Assembly (NCBI RefSeq): GCF_040958095.1
Contig: NC_091209.1
Location: 11,482,895-11,546,894 of the forward strand
Length of the DNA: 64,000 bases
From: Procambarus clarkii
Taxonomy: Eukaryota > Arthropoda > Malacostraca > Decapoda > Cambaridae
Reading direction: 5' to 3'
Below the pieces are notes generated by a model. It did not search any database, was not told where the DNA came from, and worked only from the letters and a program-made list of their open reading frames with translations. The translations under genes were made by a program, and so were the position numbers. Shown here in pieces: positions 23,801 to 35,462 of the stretch; positions within the stretch are counted from its first letter, which is position 1; every line of letters starts with the position of its first letter.

Positions 23801-25455
23801 TACATTATTTTCCTAGTGAGAATGCTTTGAGTAGCAATTAACAATTTGAATGTACAGTAGATAAACAATTTCTTAAAACTTACATTACAACCAAATTCAA
23901 AATATTCAAATTCATTTAACAGTCTTAAAATAAAAACATATATACCTTATCAATGAATTCTTGGCCCTTCGTCAAAAGAACGAAGTTGCACTCTGGATAC
24001 CAGCGAGCATGCTCATTCCAAGGTGCGTCATCAGATTCCCAATTGCGGAGTCCATTTCCACAATGGAAACAGCGCACATGATCACTCAGACCTGTAATTA
24101 TATTACATAATTATACCAGTGTGACAACTTAAAATAATGGGTAAACAATTTTTTTTATCTCAAGGAAAAACATCGGAGGTTGCATGAACTTGTCTAAACT
24201 CCTTAGGTCTTTAGTAACAATCATTAAATAAACACTTACTAGCAACTTTATAATGAGCTATGAAAAATTAAGCTTTAAACTGAGTGCAATAAAAGTTTGA
24301 GCAACATACCACAATAGAAGAATCCTGCTTCAGCCAACTCCTTTGGTTTCTGCTTCACACGTTCAGGCCACTTGATAAAGCTTGCAAGTCTACTTTCACA
24401 TGTTAGGTAGTCCTTTCGCTTGGGGCCAGTGTGCTGAGGCAGTCCCATACCTTCAAGGCTTATTCCTGGCTTTTTAGGAGGTCCATCTTAAAGAACAAAT
24501 AACAAAATTTAAGATTAAAAAAAAATTAACCAAAATCTTTTGCAATGCATAATTTTATTGAATAATTGAATTTAGGATTATGCAAGTATATATAAAGTCA
24601 AGAACTAGTTTTGCCAATTATCTAGGAAAAGCCATTGTATATTGTACAGTATACGTATTACATTTAATGGTAATGAGTTATATCAGTAAAAATATTTTTT
24701 ACAAAAAAACTTCTTTACTTACGACACTCTGCGTAAGAACCTGCCATAAGCCTTGGGGAAGGAGTACCACAGACATCTATCCCTCTTGTGCGTCTATTGG
24801 CATCCAATCCCCTTGCTTGTCTATTGGCATCCAGTTCCTTTGCTTGTCTATTGGCATCCAATCCCCTTGTGTCCCCATCTGCAGCTTGTGGGTTACTGGG
24901 CGACAGCTTCGAGAGTAATTCACCATGAGTCAGTGGAATATTTCCCACGGGTTGGCCCCGGATGAATGGACAGTGAGGAAAGTGCCGCTGGTGCTCTCCT
25001 CTGGGAGTGTCTCCTACCTCCCAGGCCCCAACAATGCCTCGGCAAAAGACACAAGCACAGTGGTCAGCAGTTCTCAGATAGTAAAAGCCATCTCGAGCCA
25101 AATCTTCTGGTTTCAACCATTCCACTGGCCACTCTATGAAGGTTTCCAAGCGTTCTCTCTCAAAACGCAGACTGTCATAGGAAGCAAACTTCTTTGATCT
25201 ACTTAAGTTCTGAGCAAATGTGCACTCTGCTTTCTTTTTCTTGTGTAAAGCAATTATGTCTTCATTTGGGTCAAGGGTTACAGCATCAATTTGTAAATGG
25301 CATGCACAGCACTCTAAAATACTGTCTTTATTTGTATAATAGAAACCAGCCCTTGCAAGTATAAGACTATCCATGTTGAAATTATGACCCTCAAAGGTCT
25401 TTAATCGATTCTGCTCTATATGAAGCAGCTTGTTATCTTGAATAGCATCTCCCAT
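20656..25455 (-). CDS. Inhibitor of apoptosis, three BIR + UBA + RING (DIAP2/cIAP-like)
   Basis: A RING E3 ubiquitin ligase that, in this family, restrains caspases and acts in IMD/NF-kB-type signalling. Coding exons, in transcript order, are 25455-24723, 24486-24310, 24091-23946, 22391-21512 and 20849-20656, all in frame, giving about 709 residues. BIR1 (about 15-85) keeps zinc ligands C49, C52, H71 and C78 but lacks the usual G-W pair. BIR2 (about 100-165) has C135, C138, H155, C162 and GAWEVGD. BIR3 (about 276-343) has C311, C314, H331 and C338. A UBA-type segment (about 393-443, MGF at 405) and a Ser/Thr/Ala-rich linker follow. The RING (C662-C696) is C3HC4 and the protein ends PILS. There is no CARD, which favours DIAP2 over vertebrate cIAP. 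An upstream in-frame ATG at 25515 probably lies in intron, because TATCACAG at 25490-25483 is a good acceptor. Confidence 0.93.
21512..22391 (-). CDS. IAP coding exon 4 (UBA and Ser/Ala linker)
   Basis: Residues 353-645 plus one base. A UBA-like segment (LDIIRAVISMGFPQDKVRAA) is followed by a long low-complexity Ser/Thr/Ala region (about 470-550) and an acidic stretch. The linker is longer than in Drosophila DIAP2, making this the most lineage-specific part of the gene. Confidence 0.9.
22620..23050 (+). mobile_element. Possible decayed LINE in IAP intron
   Basis: Broken frames give ITIGRKF and ISGSIVRKM, similar in order to the KYLGS segment after reverse transcriptase, and later KWGMPNKREAGTMMMIL, an ending style seen in RTE-like ORFs. 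The degree of decay makes this weak. Confidence 0.2.
23946..24091 (-). CDS. IAP coding exon 3 (BIR3 zinc site)
   Basis: Residues 304-352. It holds CFHC, NWESDDAPWNEH and YPEC, all four zinc ligands and the tryptophan/aspartate groove that binds IAP-binding motifs in this family. It ends GQEFIDK before GTATAT. Confidence 0.94.
24310..24486 (-). CDS. IAP coding exon 2 (BIR3, first half)
   Basis: Residues 245-303 plus one base. It contains SRLASFIKWPERVKQKPKEL and AEAGFFYCG, the start of the third BIR. The acceptor is CTTTAAG and the donor G|GTATGT. Confidence 0.92.
24723..25455 (-). CDS. IAP exon 1 of coding part (BIR1, BIR2)
   Basis: Residues 1-244 plus one base, starting MGDAIQDNKL. It encodes both N-terminal BIR domains and a linker with three 9-residue repeats (LDANRQAKE-like, residues about 199-225). 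The exon probably begins at 25482 with a short untranslated lead. The donor is C|GTAAGT. Confidence 0.88.
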
Positions 25456-26239
25456 TGCTGTATCTATTTCACAACTTTCAACCTGTGATAGCACAAGCAG
25501 TTTTCTTAAGGGCATGGATATGCTAGATTATGTAGCTTTGGCACTATTACTTTTATAACGAATATTAGCAACTTTTATATGCAATTTGATTTACTAACTG
25601 TTCTTTACGAGATTCTATTCAAACTTATAATTTCTGTATTATAATTATTAAATCAAGTTCACTATAAAGTTCTTCCACACAACTGAGTTTTAAACATGTG
25701 GTAAGTTAGTGTTATAACCACATGTGTTCTAGAGTATATGGGACGAGAATCCGGGATGAGCGAAGCGAAATTATTCTCTAGGCATGTCCCTCCACATACC
25801 CGACTGTCATCATGCATCTACTATTCATCTTGTCTGGAAAAGAAAAAATATACACATTGTATTAAAATGATTAATGGTTAAAATTGTGAAAATCTTACTA
25901 AAGGTAAAGTGTCCTTTGTAAGTTTGAAAGTCAAATCATGGATAAGAATAAAGGTATACTAGGATACAAATGGAAAAATGCTACTCTGGATAAAATTCTA
26001 TTTGCCCTTCAAATTTGTGAATACAATTGCTGGTACCACTAAACAATTAAAAATGCAACATGTAATGTAATGTTGAAATGTAATCAACAAAGCCCTAGAA
26101 CATGCAACCAATGCCTAGAACTACGAGCTTTTGTCAAGTATCAAATTAGCTCTGCCCTTAATCGTTTAATTAGCAAGAGCTCGCTAGTAATCTGGAAGGC
26201 ACCAATCCAAGTTTTATATGTGACCATCTTACATTTATG

Positions 26240-26488
26240 TAGGTGATAGGGTTCTTCCAACTTCGAGGTCACCTCCGGAGCTCTCAGTTCCAGCGACAGC
26301 GCTGGAACCAATCGTATTGGCGTTTGCCTTTCTATTGGAGGCTTTCGGCGCCGTGGAGAGGGGGCACCTGCTACATGGGCAACAGCTTCTCTTCCGTATC
26401 AATATACCCTGGAGAGGCCGCTCCAGATCGACAACCAGAGTGCAACTCCATGTGTGTCTCCCCGAGACTGATTGATGCCTACTACTAG
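26240..26488 (+). mobile_element. LINE 3' end, CTA-tail family
   Basis: Same family as 2406-2737: CGTATTGGCGTTTGCCTTTC, GGAGAGGGGGCACCTGCTAC, then AGAGTGCAACTCCATG, CCCGAGACTGATTGATG and a CTACTACTA tail. Confidence 0.65.
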
Positions 26489-27234
26489 GGTTCCCCACCA
26501 AACACTCGCTGCGTTGTGCATTTTATGGGCGTTTATGCAAGTGTAAAACATTAGATATTGACTTCGTGCCTACAGATTCCTAGCAAGTCCAGATGAATTG
26601 CAGGTTGTGTAACCTTAAACCTATTGTGATCCATAGGTACTGCATGCATTGCAGGTCTCCCAAGAGTCTGGTTCAATCCTGCAATCCTGCTTCAAGTATT
26701 TTTTAGGCATGTTACTGCAATTTTAGTATTAAACTATGTTTTGGTAATATTCTTTGGCACAAGTGTTGCAAACCCACTCCTACAAATAAGGTGCAAGTTT
26801 GTTTGGCCAGTGCTTATGTCACGCTAGAAATTTAGCGGCCACGGTGAAGGGTTTTCAATAACACCCACTTTAGCATCCACTAGTGGTCAGCTGCCCTTGA
26901 ATGAAGGCAAATTTAACCATTGATGTCAACTCCCTTTGAATCCTTGAAAATGGGAAAAATTTGCATGCTACTATAAAATGTCAACACTATTGCACATCAT
27001 ACTGTACTTTATCTATGCAAACAAAAGGAATTGTACTACAAGAAGAAAGGGAACTGCAAGGCTTACCGACATGCGAGGCAGTTAATATTAATTCTTAAAC
27101 AAACCTTCATATACTGTACACCTAACTTTTGCTTTAAAAAATCCAGTGATCACACATTGCAGTTACACATCAATTTTTCTTCATAGATCAACAACCCTAT
27201 TCCCAAACTAATATTTACATGCATTTTTTCCAAA

Positions 27235-27560
27235 TGAAAACCACCAATTTCAATCCATTGTTTAATTAAAGATTTATTTTGTTTCTATATACTGTACAGT
27301 ACTTAACACCTTACTTAAACCCCCCCTTTTCATCCATTTGTATAATTCAATTATATCACCTGCTCTTTGCCTTTCTAGAGAATGTAAAGCAAGCTTTCCC
27401 CCCCCCCCCTTCCCACTTGGAAGGTTTACAATTCCTTATAATAAATTTTGTAGTCACTTCCCTGCAAATGTTAAGGTAATTTATGTTAAATCTTTAGCAT
27501 TGGCAGCTGAAATTAACCTGCATAATCTGAATGGGGCCCAACAGAACTTCAGGAGCACAT
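27235..27560 (-). mobile_element. Old CR1-like LINE 3' remnant
   Basis: The plus strand shows TATATCACCTGCTCTTTGCC and CTGCATAATCTGAATGGGGC, diverged versions of the antisense 3' coding part seen at 32581-33290 (CTGCATAATCTAAATGGGGC). A similar even shorter trace lies near 12845-12920. Confidence 0.5.
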
Positions 27561-28269
27561 TATACACGACAACCGACAAACGAGCCAGGATATGAAACCT
27601 TAACAGTGGATGGCTCCGAAGCTCGTACTACAGTGCGTACTAGAAAAATACTGTATCAGTCTAAACTCGAATGTATCCTTTATTAACAACTGTTGAAATT
27701 GAGAATACTAGTTATAACAAACCATTATTTCTGGGTAATGTGCATTGTAAAAGTGTACGTCATGCAACATGCAGTGACAACATTGAGCATAAGAATGAAT
27801 TGGGCCAATACTACAATGAAAATTTTTCTTGCCTCAATATTATTTAATTTAAAAAAAAAGACAGTTTTTAATAAAAATATAGCTACAAAGGTTAAATACT
27901 AATATAATGCTGGCTTATCTTATTAAATTACCATTACTGTACTGGCATATCTATACAATTTGTAATCATTTTTAATGCTGGTGGGTACTTTGATACAGCA
28001 TTTCAGTAAAAGTATACCAAACCTGTGCATTTTCTTGTTACAAAAGCCTTATTTACAAAAAAGAGCACAAACAGCACGGTGCTCAAGCAACACCACAAAC
28101 AGCTCTTCAATACTGGAAATTAAACACCTTACTTTACCCTAATTGTGGACTAATGATAAATGAAAGTAAACTGAACGTCATAACTTGACATGACACTGTA
28201 TGGTTTATCATGTGCCACTCGGCATGCGAGGAGGGAGCACTATTTGGTAGGTACTATTTGGGAGCACAC

Positions 28270-28412
28270 CCCCAAACAGTACCATATTGTACACTCCGGC
28301 TCCAGGGACTCGCAAGTTACAGCCCCGCGCCTGTGCCAGGTAAGTCCACTACGGGCTCACCATAGCCCGTGCTACTTTTAACTTTTTGTTCCTAGTAGCT
28401 GAATCTTAAACA
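28270..28412 (+). mobile_element. SINE-D copy
   Basis: GTGCCAGGTAAGTCCACTAC, GGGCTCACCATAGCCCGTGC and a tail of AAACAACAACC. Inverted copies lie at 46126-46345 and 30180-30252. The last is flanked by a target duplication, which proves mobility. Confidence 0.65.
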
Positions 28413-28559
28413 ACAACCCAGGGACTAGAGTATGATACAATGTAGTGTAGGGGCATTATTACACAAGCTAGCGTAAAGCCAAGCAAGTGTGTACTACAAG
28501 CCCCCGCTGCCCCTGGTGATACAAGTATCCTCCACGCGTCTCTACACAAAGAAAAATGG

Positions 28560-28690
28560 ATACCGAGCATGCGGTATCCATTATTATACCAGTATTATTA
28601 TGGAGAGTACCTTTGACAAGCCTCCGGCTTCTTGTCCTCGTCGAGAGGCCACTGGTATGAGTTGCCCTCAGGTAAATTCGGGTAAATAAA
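28560..28690 (+). repeat. Dispersed repeat (also inverted near 40975)
   Basis: GACAAGCCTCCGGCTTCTTG and TCCTCGTCGAGAGGCCACTG recur inverted at 40975-41035. The 3' part ends in a TAAATAAATAAATTA run, as expected for a retroposon. Confidence 0.5.
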
Positions 28691-28729
28691 TAAATTATAC
28701 CAGCTACGCAGCGAGCGTGCCGGCCTCAC

Positions 28730-29120
28730 CTCGCCGTCTATGTATCCTCCACGCACCATGTATCACCTGCAGTGCTGTGTCCTTGGACGAGGCGTGTATC
28801 CTGGCGTGATAGGAAGCAGCAGGGTCCACAAGCTACCACTAGGACGGGAGACTGGCTGGCTGGCTGCCTCAGAGTGGTGAGAGTCAACATGGAGAAGAGA
28901 GCCGTCACCTCACCTCCCACACCCAACAATTGATTTACTCGCCAACTCTATTTGCCTTAATATCAAGCAAAATTGAGGATTTGTATACATTTTTATGCGA
29001 GAAAATATCACCAGAGCTTTATTTTTTGATCGGGGAATATTCCGGTAGGGTTTTAGTCATTTATTTCTTGGTTTTTGTAATGACGTAGATTCGAGGAAGT
29101 GACGTCATACCGCCGGGATG
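28730..29120 (-). promoter_or_regulatory. Candidate IAP promoter and untranslated first exon
   Basis: GC-rich DNA, 3.2 kb upstream of the IAP coding start. On the minus strand a TGACGTCACTTCC block (CRE plus ETS-like core, TGACGTCA at 29107-29100) precedes GC-rich sequence ending GGCGAG|GTGAGG, a good splice donor at 28730. This would join to the acceptor before 25482, possibly through a small exon near 25837. It is inference from composition and motifs only. Confidence 0.35.
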
Positions 29121-29355
29121 GCCAGACTACAGGACTTTTCAATTTGCTTTGGTATATGCCTTTATAGCGCGGAGACGGCCACTTTTTCATTCATGTGTAT
29201 TCATTTATTTGAAACATACATATAGGAAATAGTATGAATTAATTTTAAAGCCACGGAAATGGTTACATTATTGGCAACTTGTAGTATTTTAAATAATAAA
29301 TAATAATAATTCATTGTGGCGGGGACAGGAAGGCAGTTTATTCATATACGTTAGG

Positions 29356-29580
29356 CTTATATCGAGGGAACTCCCCCCCCCCAACCCCCAAGGTCGAATT
29401 ACTAACCCCGCCCAGGATGCAGCCCCCACAACAAGCCGACTCCTGAGTACTTACCTACTGCTAGGTGAACAGATGTATTAGGTGATAAGAACTGCGTAGA
29501 ACAGTTTTAATCCCGCCCGGGATTCGAACTCGAAGTTCTTGATTGTGAGTCGAGAACGAACCCGACTATACTAAGGACCC
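29356..29580 (-). mobile_element. SINE-C copy
   Basis: Minus-strand tRNA-like head (GAGTTCGAATCCCGGGCGGG) and the body CACCTAGCAGTAGGTAAGTA and TGTGGGGGCTGCATCC, then a C/G-run and TCGATATAAGCC. It is closest to 14538-14756. Confidence 0.7.
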
Positions 29581-30168
29581 TAAATGTAAAAATGAATAAC
29601 GGTGATTCGTGGAACTATATATATATATTGATTCGTCCCACTGTCATCAGTGTACTTGTATGTTAGTTAAGTATTGCAGAAATCTGCATGATCACACCTA
29701 TAATTAATTACTTGCTTTGCATTCCTTTAATATGGCTCAAATATTTGCAGAATACTGTAGGTCTTTTTTTTTGGCAGAAGCATTTTATGAAGATCTAATT
29801 AAGGAGGCAGATGTATTTAATGCAACATTGAACAGAAGAACGTCCAGTATAAAAAAAAGCATCTCCCCAGAAAATACAATTATACACAGGATAAGATGCT
29901 AAGGGGTGGACATTAACAAGAAAGAGAAATCACTGGGAATAGGAATGGTAGGACTGAGGAAGGGAAAAATACTTTACTGGCAGTTGCTAGGCTGTGTGGG
30001 GGGGGAAGAGAGGAAATTAGGAAGAATTTGCAGAGAAAGTTGGGAGTAACAGAAACTTGAAGGAAATCTGGCAAGACGTAAATAAAGTAAAAGGTAAAAA
30101 GCATAATTTTGTTACACGTCCTGACCGGTAAGGAATTGTGAACAGTCTCGTAGAAAAATGGGCGGAAG

Positions 30169-30263
30169 CTGCCACACTTGTTGTTGTTAAAGATTCGCTA
30201 CCTGGAACAGAGTTCCAAAGTTGCACGGGCTATGGTGAGCCCGTAGTGCCTTCTGCCACACTT
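30169..30263 (-). mobile_element. SINE-D insertion with 11-bp target-site duplication
   Basis: The 73-bp insert (30180-30252) matches SINE-D (GCACGGGCTATGGTGAGCCC with a GTTGTTGTT end) and is bounded on both sides by CTGCCACACTT (30169-30179 and 30253-30263). It sits inside the old I-type LINE, so it is younger than that element. Confidence 0.85.
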
Positions 30264-32580
30264 ATTTATTGCCCGCGGTAACGAGAGTGTCATTAGATTC
30301 TTGGAAAGATCTAAGCAAGTACTTTACACTTACAGCAGTTAACAGTGGTGACGTCACTTGCCCAGGTATTACCAGAGATGAAGAAATAATGGAGATTAAA
30401 GTTGGGAAATTTACCGCCCCCGGGGAGGATGGAGAACTCATGAAATATTTAATGAACTTGTCATTATGGAGAAAATAAGCCCACTGTTAGACCTCTTTAA
30501 TATTAGTTATAAAGAGGGCAGAATTCCTAGTAAATGGAAAAAAAAGCTATGATCATCCCTATCCCTAAAGCCAGTGGAGAGTACAGACCTGTGTCCTTAA
30601 CCTCGTGTTTTTGAAAAATGATGAGAGGATAATTTTAAATAGACTTATATATATGATAGGTGGTCAGCTGTCTAGTAATTTGTTCGGGTTCCTCAGAGGC
30701 AAAAGTACCTCTGACTGTATTATTAAATGTCTAGCTAATGATAATGATTACTATAGAATTTTTATTGATTTACAAGCTTTTGATAAAGGCAACAAAAGAA
30801 TTTATCTTAAATGAACTAGCTGGTCTTGGTGTTAAGGGAGATTATTGCGCTGGATAGAAGATTAACTTCACGAAAAAAGGCTCAGGTGTGGTATCAAGGT
30901 TTATGTCAGGTGTGAGATCATTGGAACTCGCACACCTCAGGGAGGAGTGTTGGGTCCCACCCTGTTTAATATACTAATGAATAAGATAGCATCTGAGAGA
31001 TACTCAAATGGGGTAGAGTATGCCGATGATATTTTGTTTCAGGGCAAAGATATTTCAAAAGTTCAAACGGTGATACACCAGGTATCAACCAGGTGTCGGA
31101 CAATTTCGGAAACCTGTGTCACCATATGGGACTGGTGGTTAATGAAGACAAAACTAAGTTTAAATGTAGAAGTCGGAGGCCTATTATATTGAAAATAAAC
31201 GGTAAAAATATAGTTAATATATATAAATATTTAGGCATATGTGTTGGATATACCCATGAGAGTTTGGAAGCCGAGATGAACAGACTGTTGGGTCAATGTC
31301 GGAAGAGACATTGACTACAACCTCTGAAGGCCTTGGCATGCTGTGGAAAGGGAGTGGGAGTCCCTGTGCTACGAATGATTGTAAATGCTTTACAAGATTG
31401 TAAATACTATGCTATGTATTCTCTCAAACCCAATGTACCTTCTTGTATATAAATAAATAAATAATATACTTGAGTATTGTAAGATCTCTTATTGATTATG
31501 ATGCACGTGTCATTTCTTGTTTTGGTAAAGGTAGGATGGGCAAGTTGGAGAAGGTAAAAAATGAAGCCATGAGAATAATTTTAGGATGTCCAAGAAATGT
31601 TATAATTGAGATAATGAGGATGGAATTGAATCTGAAGAGTATTGGGGATAGAATTTCAGAGATAAATGTAGCCTCTGCCATTAGATTAATGAGTGGTGGG
31701 GAAGCTAATGAATTAATCCTCTCAGTTCAAAAGTTGGGAAGTAATGAACAATGTATGTTAGAGTATAATAAGAGAGCATATATGAGTACCTTATGTTCTA
31801 ATGTTATAAAGTAAAATGTTATTACAGAATGTATTGCTCTGCCTAAGAGACAATTCACACCACCATGGGAGGATTGTAACGTAGATGTAGTAATTATTCC
31901 CTTGCAAACGAAAAAAAAGTATGTATGAGATAGGAGAGCTGAGGGCAACATATGATTGTATAATTAGAAAATTACCTTCAGAAAACACTACATGTATATT
32001 GTGATGGGTCAGTAGCTAGGGATGGGAAGGCAGGCTGTGGAGTCTGGATCAGGGAGTACACTGACATCGGCACTGTAGATACTGTTATTGGCCGCCGCTT
32101 AACTGACAATGTCTCTTCAACGCAGGCTGAACTCCAATGAGTATTAGCAGGATTACAGGAAGTAGTCAAATATGGTGATAATGCCTGCTTCTTTATTGAC
32201 AGTAGAGGAGCGTTAGAGTCTTTAAATAGCAGACGACCAGTTTACCAGAATATTGTGATAGAGCGTAGAGAGATCAAGAAATTAGAAAAAAATGGGTATA
32301 AAGTAAGATTCATGTGGATCCCTTCACATGTGGGAATACGGTAGTTGATGAGATAGCGAAGAGAGCCACGGAAAAAACTTTTATAAGAATCAAGATGATC
32401 CAAGAGGATGAAGAAAAATTAAAGAGAATGGCAATGGAATGACAGTATTAACACTTATTATTAACACATGGAATGACAGTATTAACACAATATTCTTATT
32501 GCATAATAAGAATTATGCAATAATAAATACAAATTCGTTCTTCACTTACGGTAGAGTAAAGTCTACTTGGAAGTACTCAT

Positions 32581-33290
32581 AAGAACATAAGAACATAAGA
32601 ACAAAGGTAACTGCAGAAGGCCTATTGGCCCATACGAGGCAGCTCCTATTCTATAACCACCCAATCCCACTCATATACTTGTCCAACCCGTGCTTGAAAC
32701 AATCGAGGGACCCCACCTCCACAATGTTACGCGGCAATTGGTTCCACAAATCAACAACCCTGTTACTGAACCAGTATTTACCCAAGTCTTTCCTAAATCT
32801 AAACTTATCCAATTTATATCCATTGTTTCGTGTTCTGTCCTGTGTTGATACTTTTAATACCCTATTAATATCCCCCCGGTTATGTCCATTCATCCACTTG
32901 TAAACCTCTATCATGTCACCCTTAACTCTTCGCCTTTCCAGTGAATGCAGCTTAAGCTTTGTTAATCTTTCTTCATATGAAAGATTTCTAATTTGGGGAA
33001 TTAACTTAGTCATCCTACGCTGGACACGTTCAAGTGAATTTATATCCATTCTATAATATGGCGACCAAAACTGAACTGCATAATCTAAATGGGGCCTAAC
33101 TAGAGCAAGATATAGCTTGAGAACCACACCAGGTGTCTTGTTACTAACGCTGCGATTAATAAATCCAAGTGTCCGATTTGCCTTATTACGAACATTTATG
33201 CATTGATCCTTTTGTTTTAAATTCTTACTAATCATAACTCCCAGATCCCTTTCGCAATCCGACTTCGCAATCACAACACCATCTAGCTCA
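32581..33290 (-). mobile_element. Young 5'-truncated CR1-like LINE copy
   Basis: The minus strand has an unbroken frame (33274-32651) encoding the C-terminal part of the CR1-like ORF2 (LALVRPHLDYAVQFWSPYYR, ERVQRRMTKLIPQIRNLSYE). It ends in a short 3' region and an 8-bp tail repeat TTCTTATG, the style of CR1 ends. It is almost identical to 63440-64000. AGTCTACTTG before and AGTTTACTTG after it may be an imperfect target duplication. Confidence 0.85.
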
Positions 33291-33727
33291 GTTTACTTGA
33301 GATTAAGATTAGGATACAAATATGCCAGTAAAAAAGGTAAGGAGTGTAAATTATGCCGCACGCCCACACCTTAGATCATTATATATTAGAGTGTCAACTT
33401 ATTGATAACTATAGAAATAAGGAAATAAGTAGTGTACCACATCAAATTGTTTGGATGTGTGATAATGGTATGATAGACAAAATACTTAGGAGCTACAAGA
33501 ATTTTGCCCCAAGAGTGTAACACTTATATGCTTTGTTTGCTACACTAATTAGCCTACAATGTTAAATGGGATTTTTGTATTGTGATTTGATTTGTACTCA
33601 CTGAAATTGTGCGCCCCTTGAGGGAAGTAGAGCGGGGGTGGAGGGGGTGAAATAGCCTAAGCTACTCTATCCCTTTGAGATGTATTTTCTTATGTCAATA
33701 AACATACTTGAAATTGTTAACATTGCT

Positions 33728-33985
33728 ATACTCATCTCACTTATTTGTCCTTGGAGGGGTTGAGCTTTGGCTCTTTGGTCTTGCCTCTCAACTGTCAATA
33801 TACTGATGTACAGATTCCTGAGCCTATTGGGCTCTATCATATTTACATTTGAAACTGTGTATAGAGTCTGCCTCCACCACATCACTTTCTAATGCATTCC
33901 ATTTATTAACTACTCTGACACTGAAAAAGTTCTTTCTAATGTCCCTGTGGCTCATTTGGGTACTCAGTACTTTTGATGTGGGCTT
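33728..33985 (-). mobile_element. CR1-type LINE (family a) 3' end
   Basis: The antisense of the 43365-43570 region: GGTTGAGCTTTGGCTCTTTG, CTCTCAACTGTCAATATACT and AATGCATTCCATTTATTAAC. It probably belongs with 34828-35462, separated by 0.84 kb of other DNA. Confidence 0.65.
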
Positions 33986-34827
33986 CAGGAAACAGGTTCG
34001 GTTATAACGTATCTATAAAGTATCTTAGGTGTATCACCACTGATACCACCACCAACAAAGTTGTTACTAATTATGACTTAAACTTAAAGTTACTTAATGC
34101 CGCCACCACCTTGGCCTTAATGTTAACGAGTTACGTTACAGTGACCGTCGGCGAGGGGTACCAGTCACGGGAGAGTTAATGGTGGCAGGGGGAGGGGGTT
34201 GAGAACACGGGTCAACTTCCACTATTTACTGGCAACTCTATGAATTACTAACAGGAACGAATGGATATACCAGATGGACAATTTAGTGATATATATATTG
34301 ATTTAATTAAGTTCAATATAAAAATCCTAATCTGTCTTCCCTACCAAGTAAGTAAGTAATTAACAATAGAAGGCACCAAACCGGGAAGGCTATGTAGCAC
34401 CATCTTCCTTATCAAGGCAATAGAATGATCAACACTTGTGACGTTAGAACATAAAGGACCAGTACTCACTCAAGATACAACAGTGATGAAGTTTGTCAGT
34501 CGTCCTCTCTCTGCGATGGCCAACACTACGCTCTTAAGAGTCCTCTCTATGTGATGCCCAACACTACACTCTTAGAGTCCTCTCTTGTCTGAGACACTGA
34601 ACACAACTGTCCACTCCCGCTCTCGTGGCCAGCTTTTATACCCGTCTATCCCCAATTTATCGTTGAATGGACTGATTTGAATCTGGTAACAAGGGATAGC
34701 CTTCTAATCTTTAAAACTACTCGAGGTGAGGTTTGCGTCACCTTACCTCACCTCCCTGCTAATAATGTCTGGTAAGTCAGGTACCATCCCAAGTCTCTAC
34801 ACAAGTCACCTCAACAACTGTTACACG
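33986..34827. other. Insert between two parts of an antisense LINE
   Basis: Mostly unrecognised. It contains the repeat AGGCACCAAACCGGGAAGGC (34360-34405, shared with 16690-16735) and a roughly 50-bp near-tandem duplication around 34495-34590 (CCAACACTACxCTCTTA). No convincing coding exon. Confidence 0.35.
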
Positions 34828-35462
34828 GCGTGATACGAACGCCTAGTTCTTCCTCTCTGTCCATTTCATGGATGACTTCGTCTCCCATTCAGTATCCTAT
34901 GTCTAGCATCCTGTTCCCTCCAACTAGTTTCATTACCTTACATTTACTTGGGTTGAACTTTAGTAGCCATCGGTGCATCATTTGTTCAGTTTGTCTAGGT
35001 CATCTTGTAGCCTCTTGATATCTTCCTAGGTCTTAATCCTCCTCAAACTTTTTGCATACTAAACAAACATTAAGATGAAATAGTCTATTCCCTTTGGAAG
35101 ATCATTTACATATATCAGAAACAGAATAGGTCCAAGGACTGAACTCTGCGGGACTCCACTTGTGACGCCTCGTCACTCTGATATCTAACCCCTCACAGTG
35201 ACTCGCTGTCTTCTGTTGCTTAAGTACTCCCTTATCCAATGGAGTACCTTCCTTTTCACTCCTGCCTGCATCTCCAGTTTGTACATTAGCTTCCTATGGG
35301 GTACTGTGCCAAACGCTGTCTGGCAATCCAAAAATATGCAGTCTACCCACCCTTCTCTTTCTTGTCTGATTTTTGTCGCCTGGTCATAGAATTCAATTAA
35401 TTCTGTGAAGCAAGATTTGCCATCCCTGAACCCATGCTGATGCTGTGTTACAAAGTCTCATC
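34828..35462 (-). mobile_element. CR1-type LINE (family a) reverse transcriptase, antisense and broken
   Basis: The plus strand reads as the complement of 42350-42900. The GVPQGS-equivalent (CTGCGGGACTCCACTTGTGA) and the HGFRDGK-equivalent (TTGCCATCCCTGAACCCATG) are in the expected inverse order. Stops and indels are present. Confidence 0.6.

Larger units (their letters stand above)
29720..33720 (+). pseudogene. Decayed I-type LINE (reverse transcriptase + RNase H), interrupted
   Basis: Broken frames in one direction give an RT thumb/palm (PTLFNILMNKI, VEYADDILFQG with a YADD box at about 31018-31030), YKYLGICVGYTHESLEAEM, a connecting region (31470-31814), then an RNase H-like domain (about 32000-32345; YCDGSVARDGKAG, AELQ, IDSRGALES, WIPSHVG) and a Cys/His tail near 33355-33520. 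RT followed by RNase H is the I-group layout. The 3' end is GCCTAAGCTACTCTATCCCT with AATAAACA. It is interrupted by a SINE (30180-30252), another small insert near 31310-31470 and a CR1 copy (32581-33290). Confidence 0.65.

Noticed and set aside
25456-25515. IAP start at the upstream in-frame ATG (25515)
   Set aside because: A good splice acceptor lies between it and the domain, the extra residues have no family match, and the ATG at 25455 gives a normal N-terminus. It is not excluded outright.
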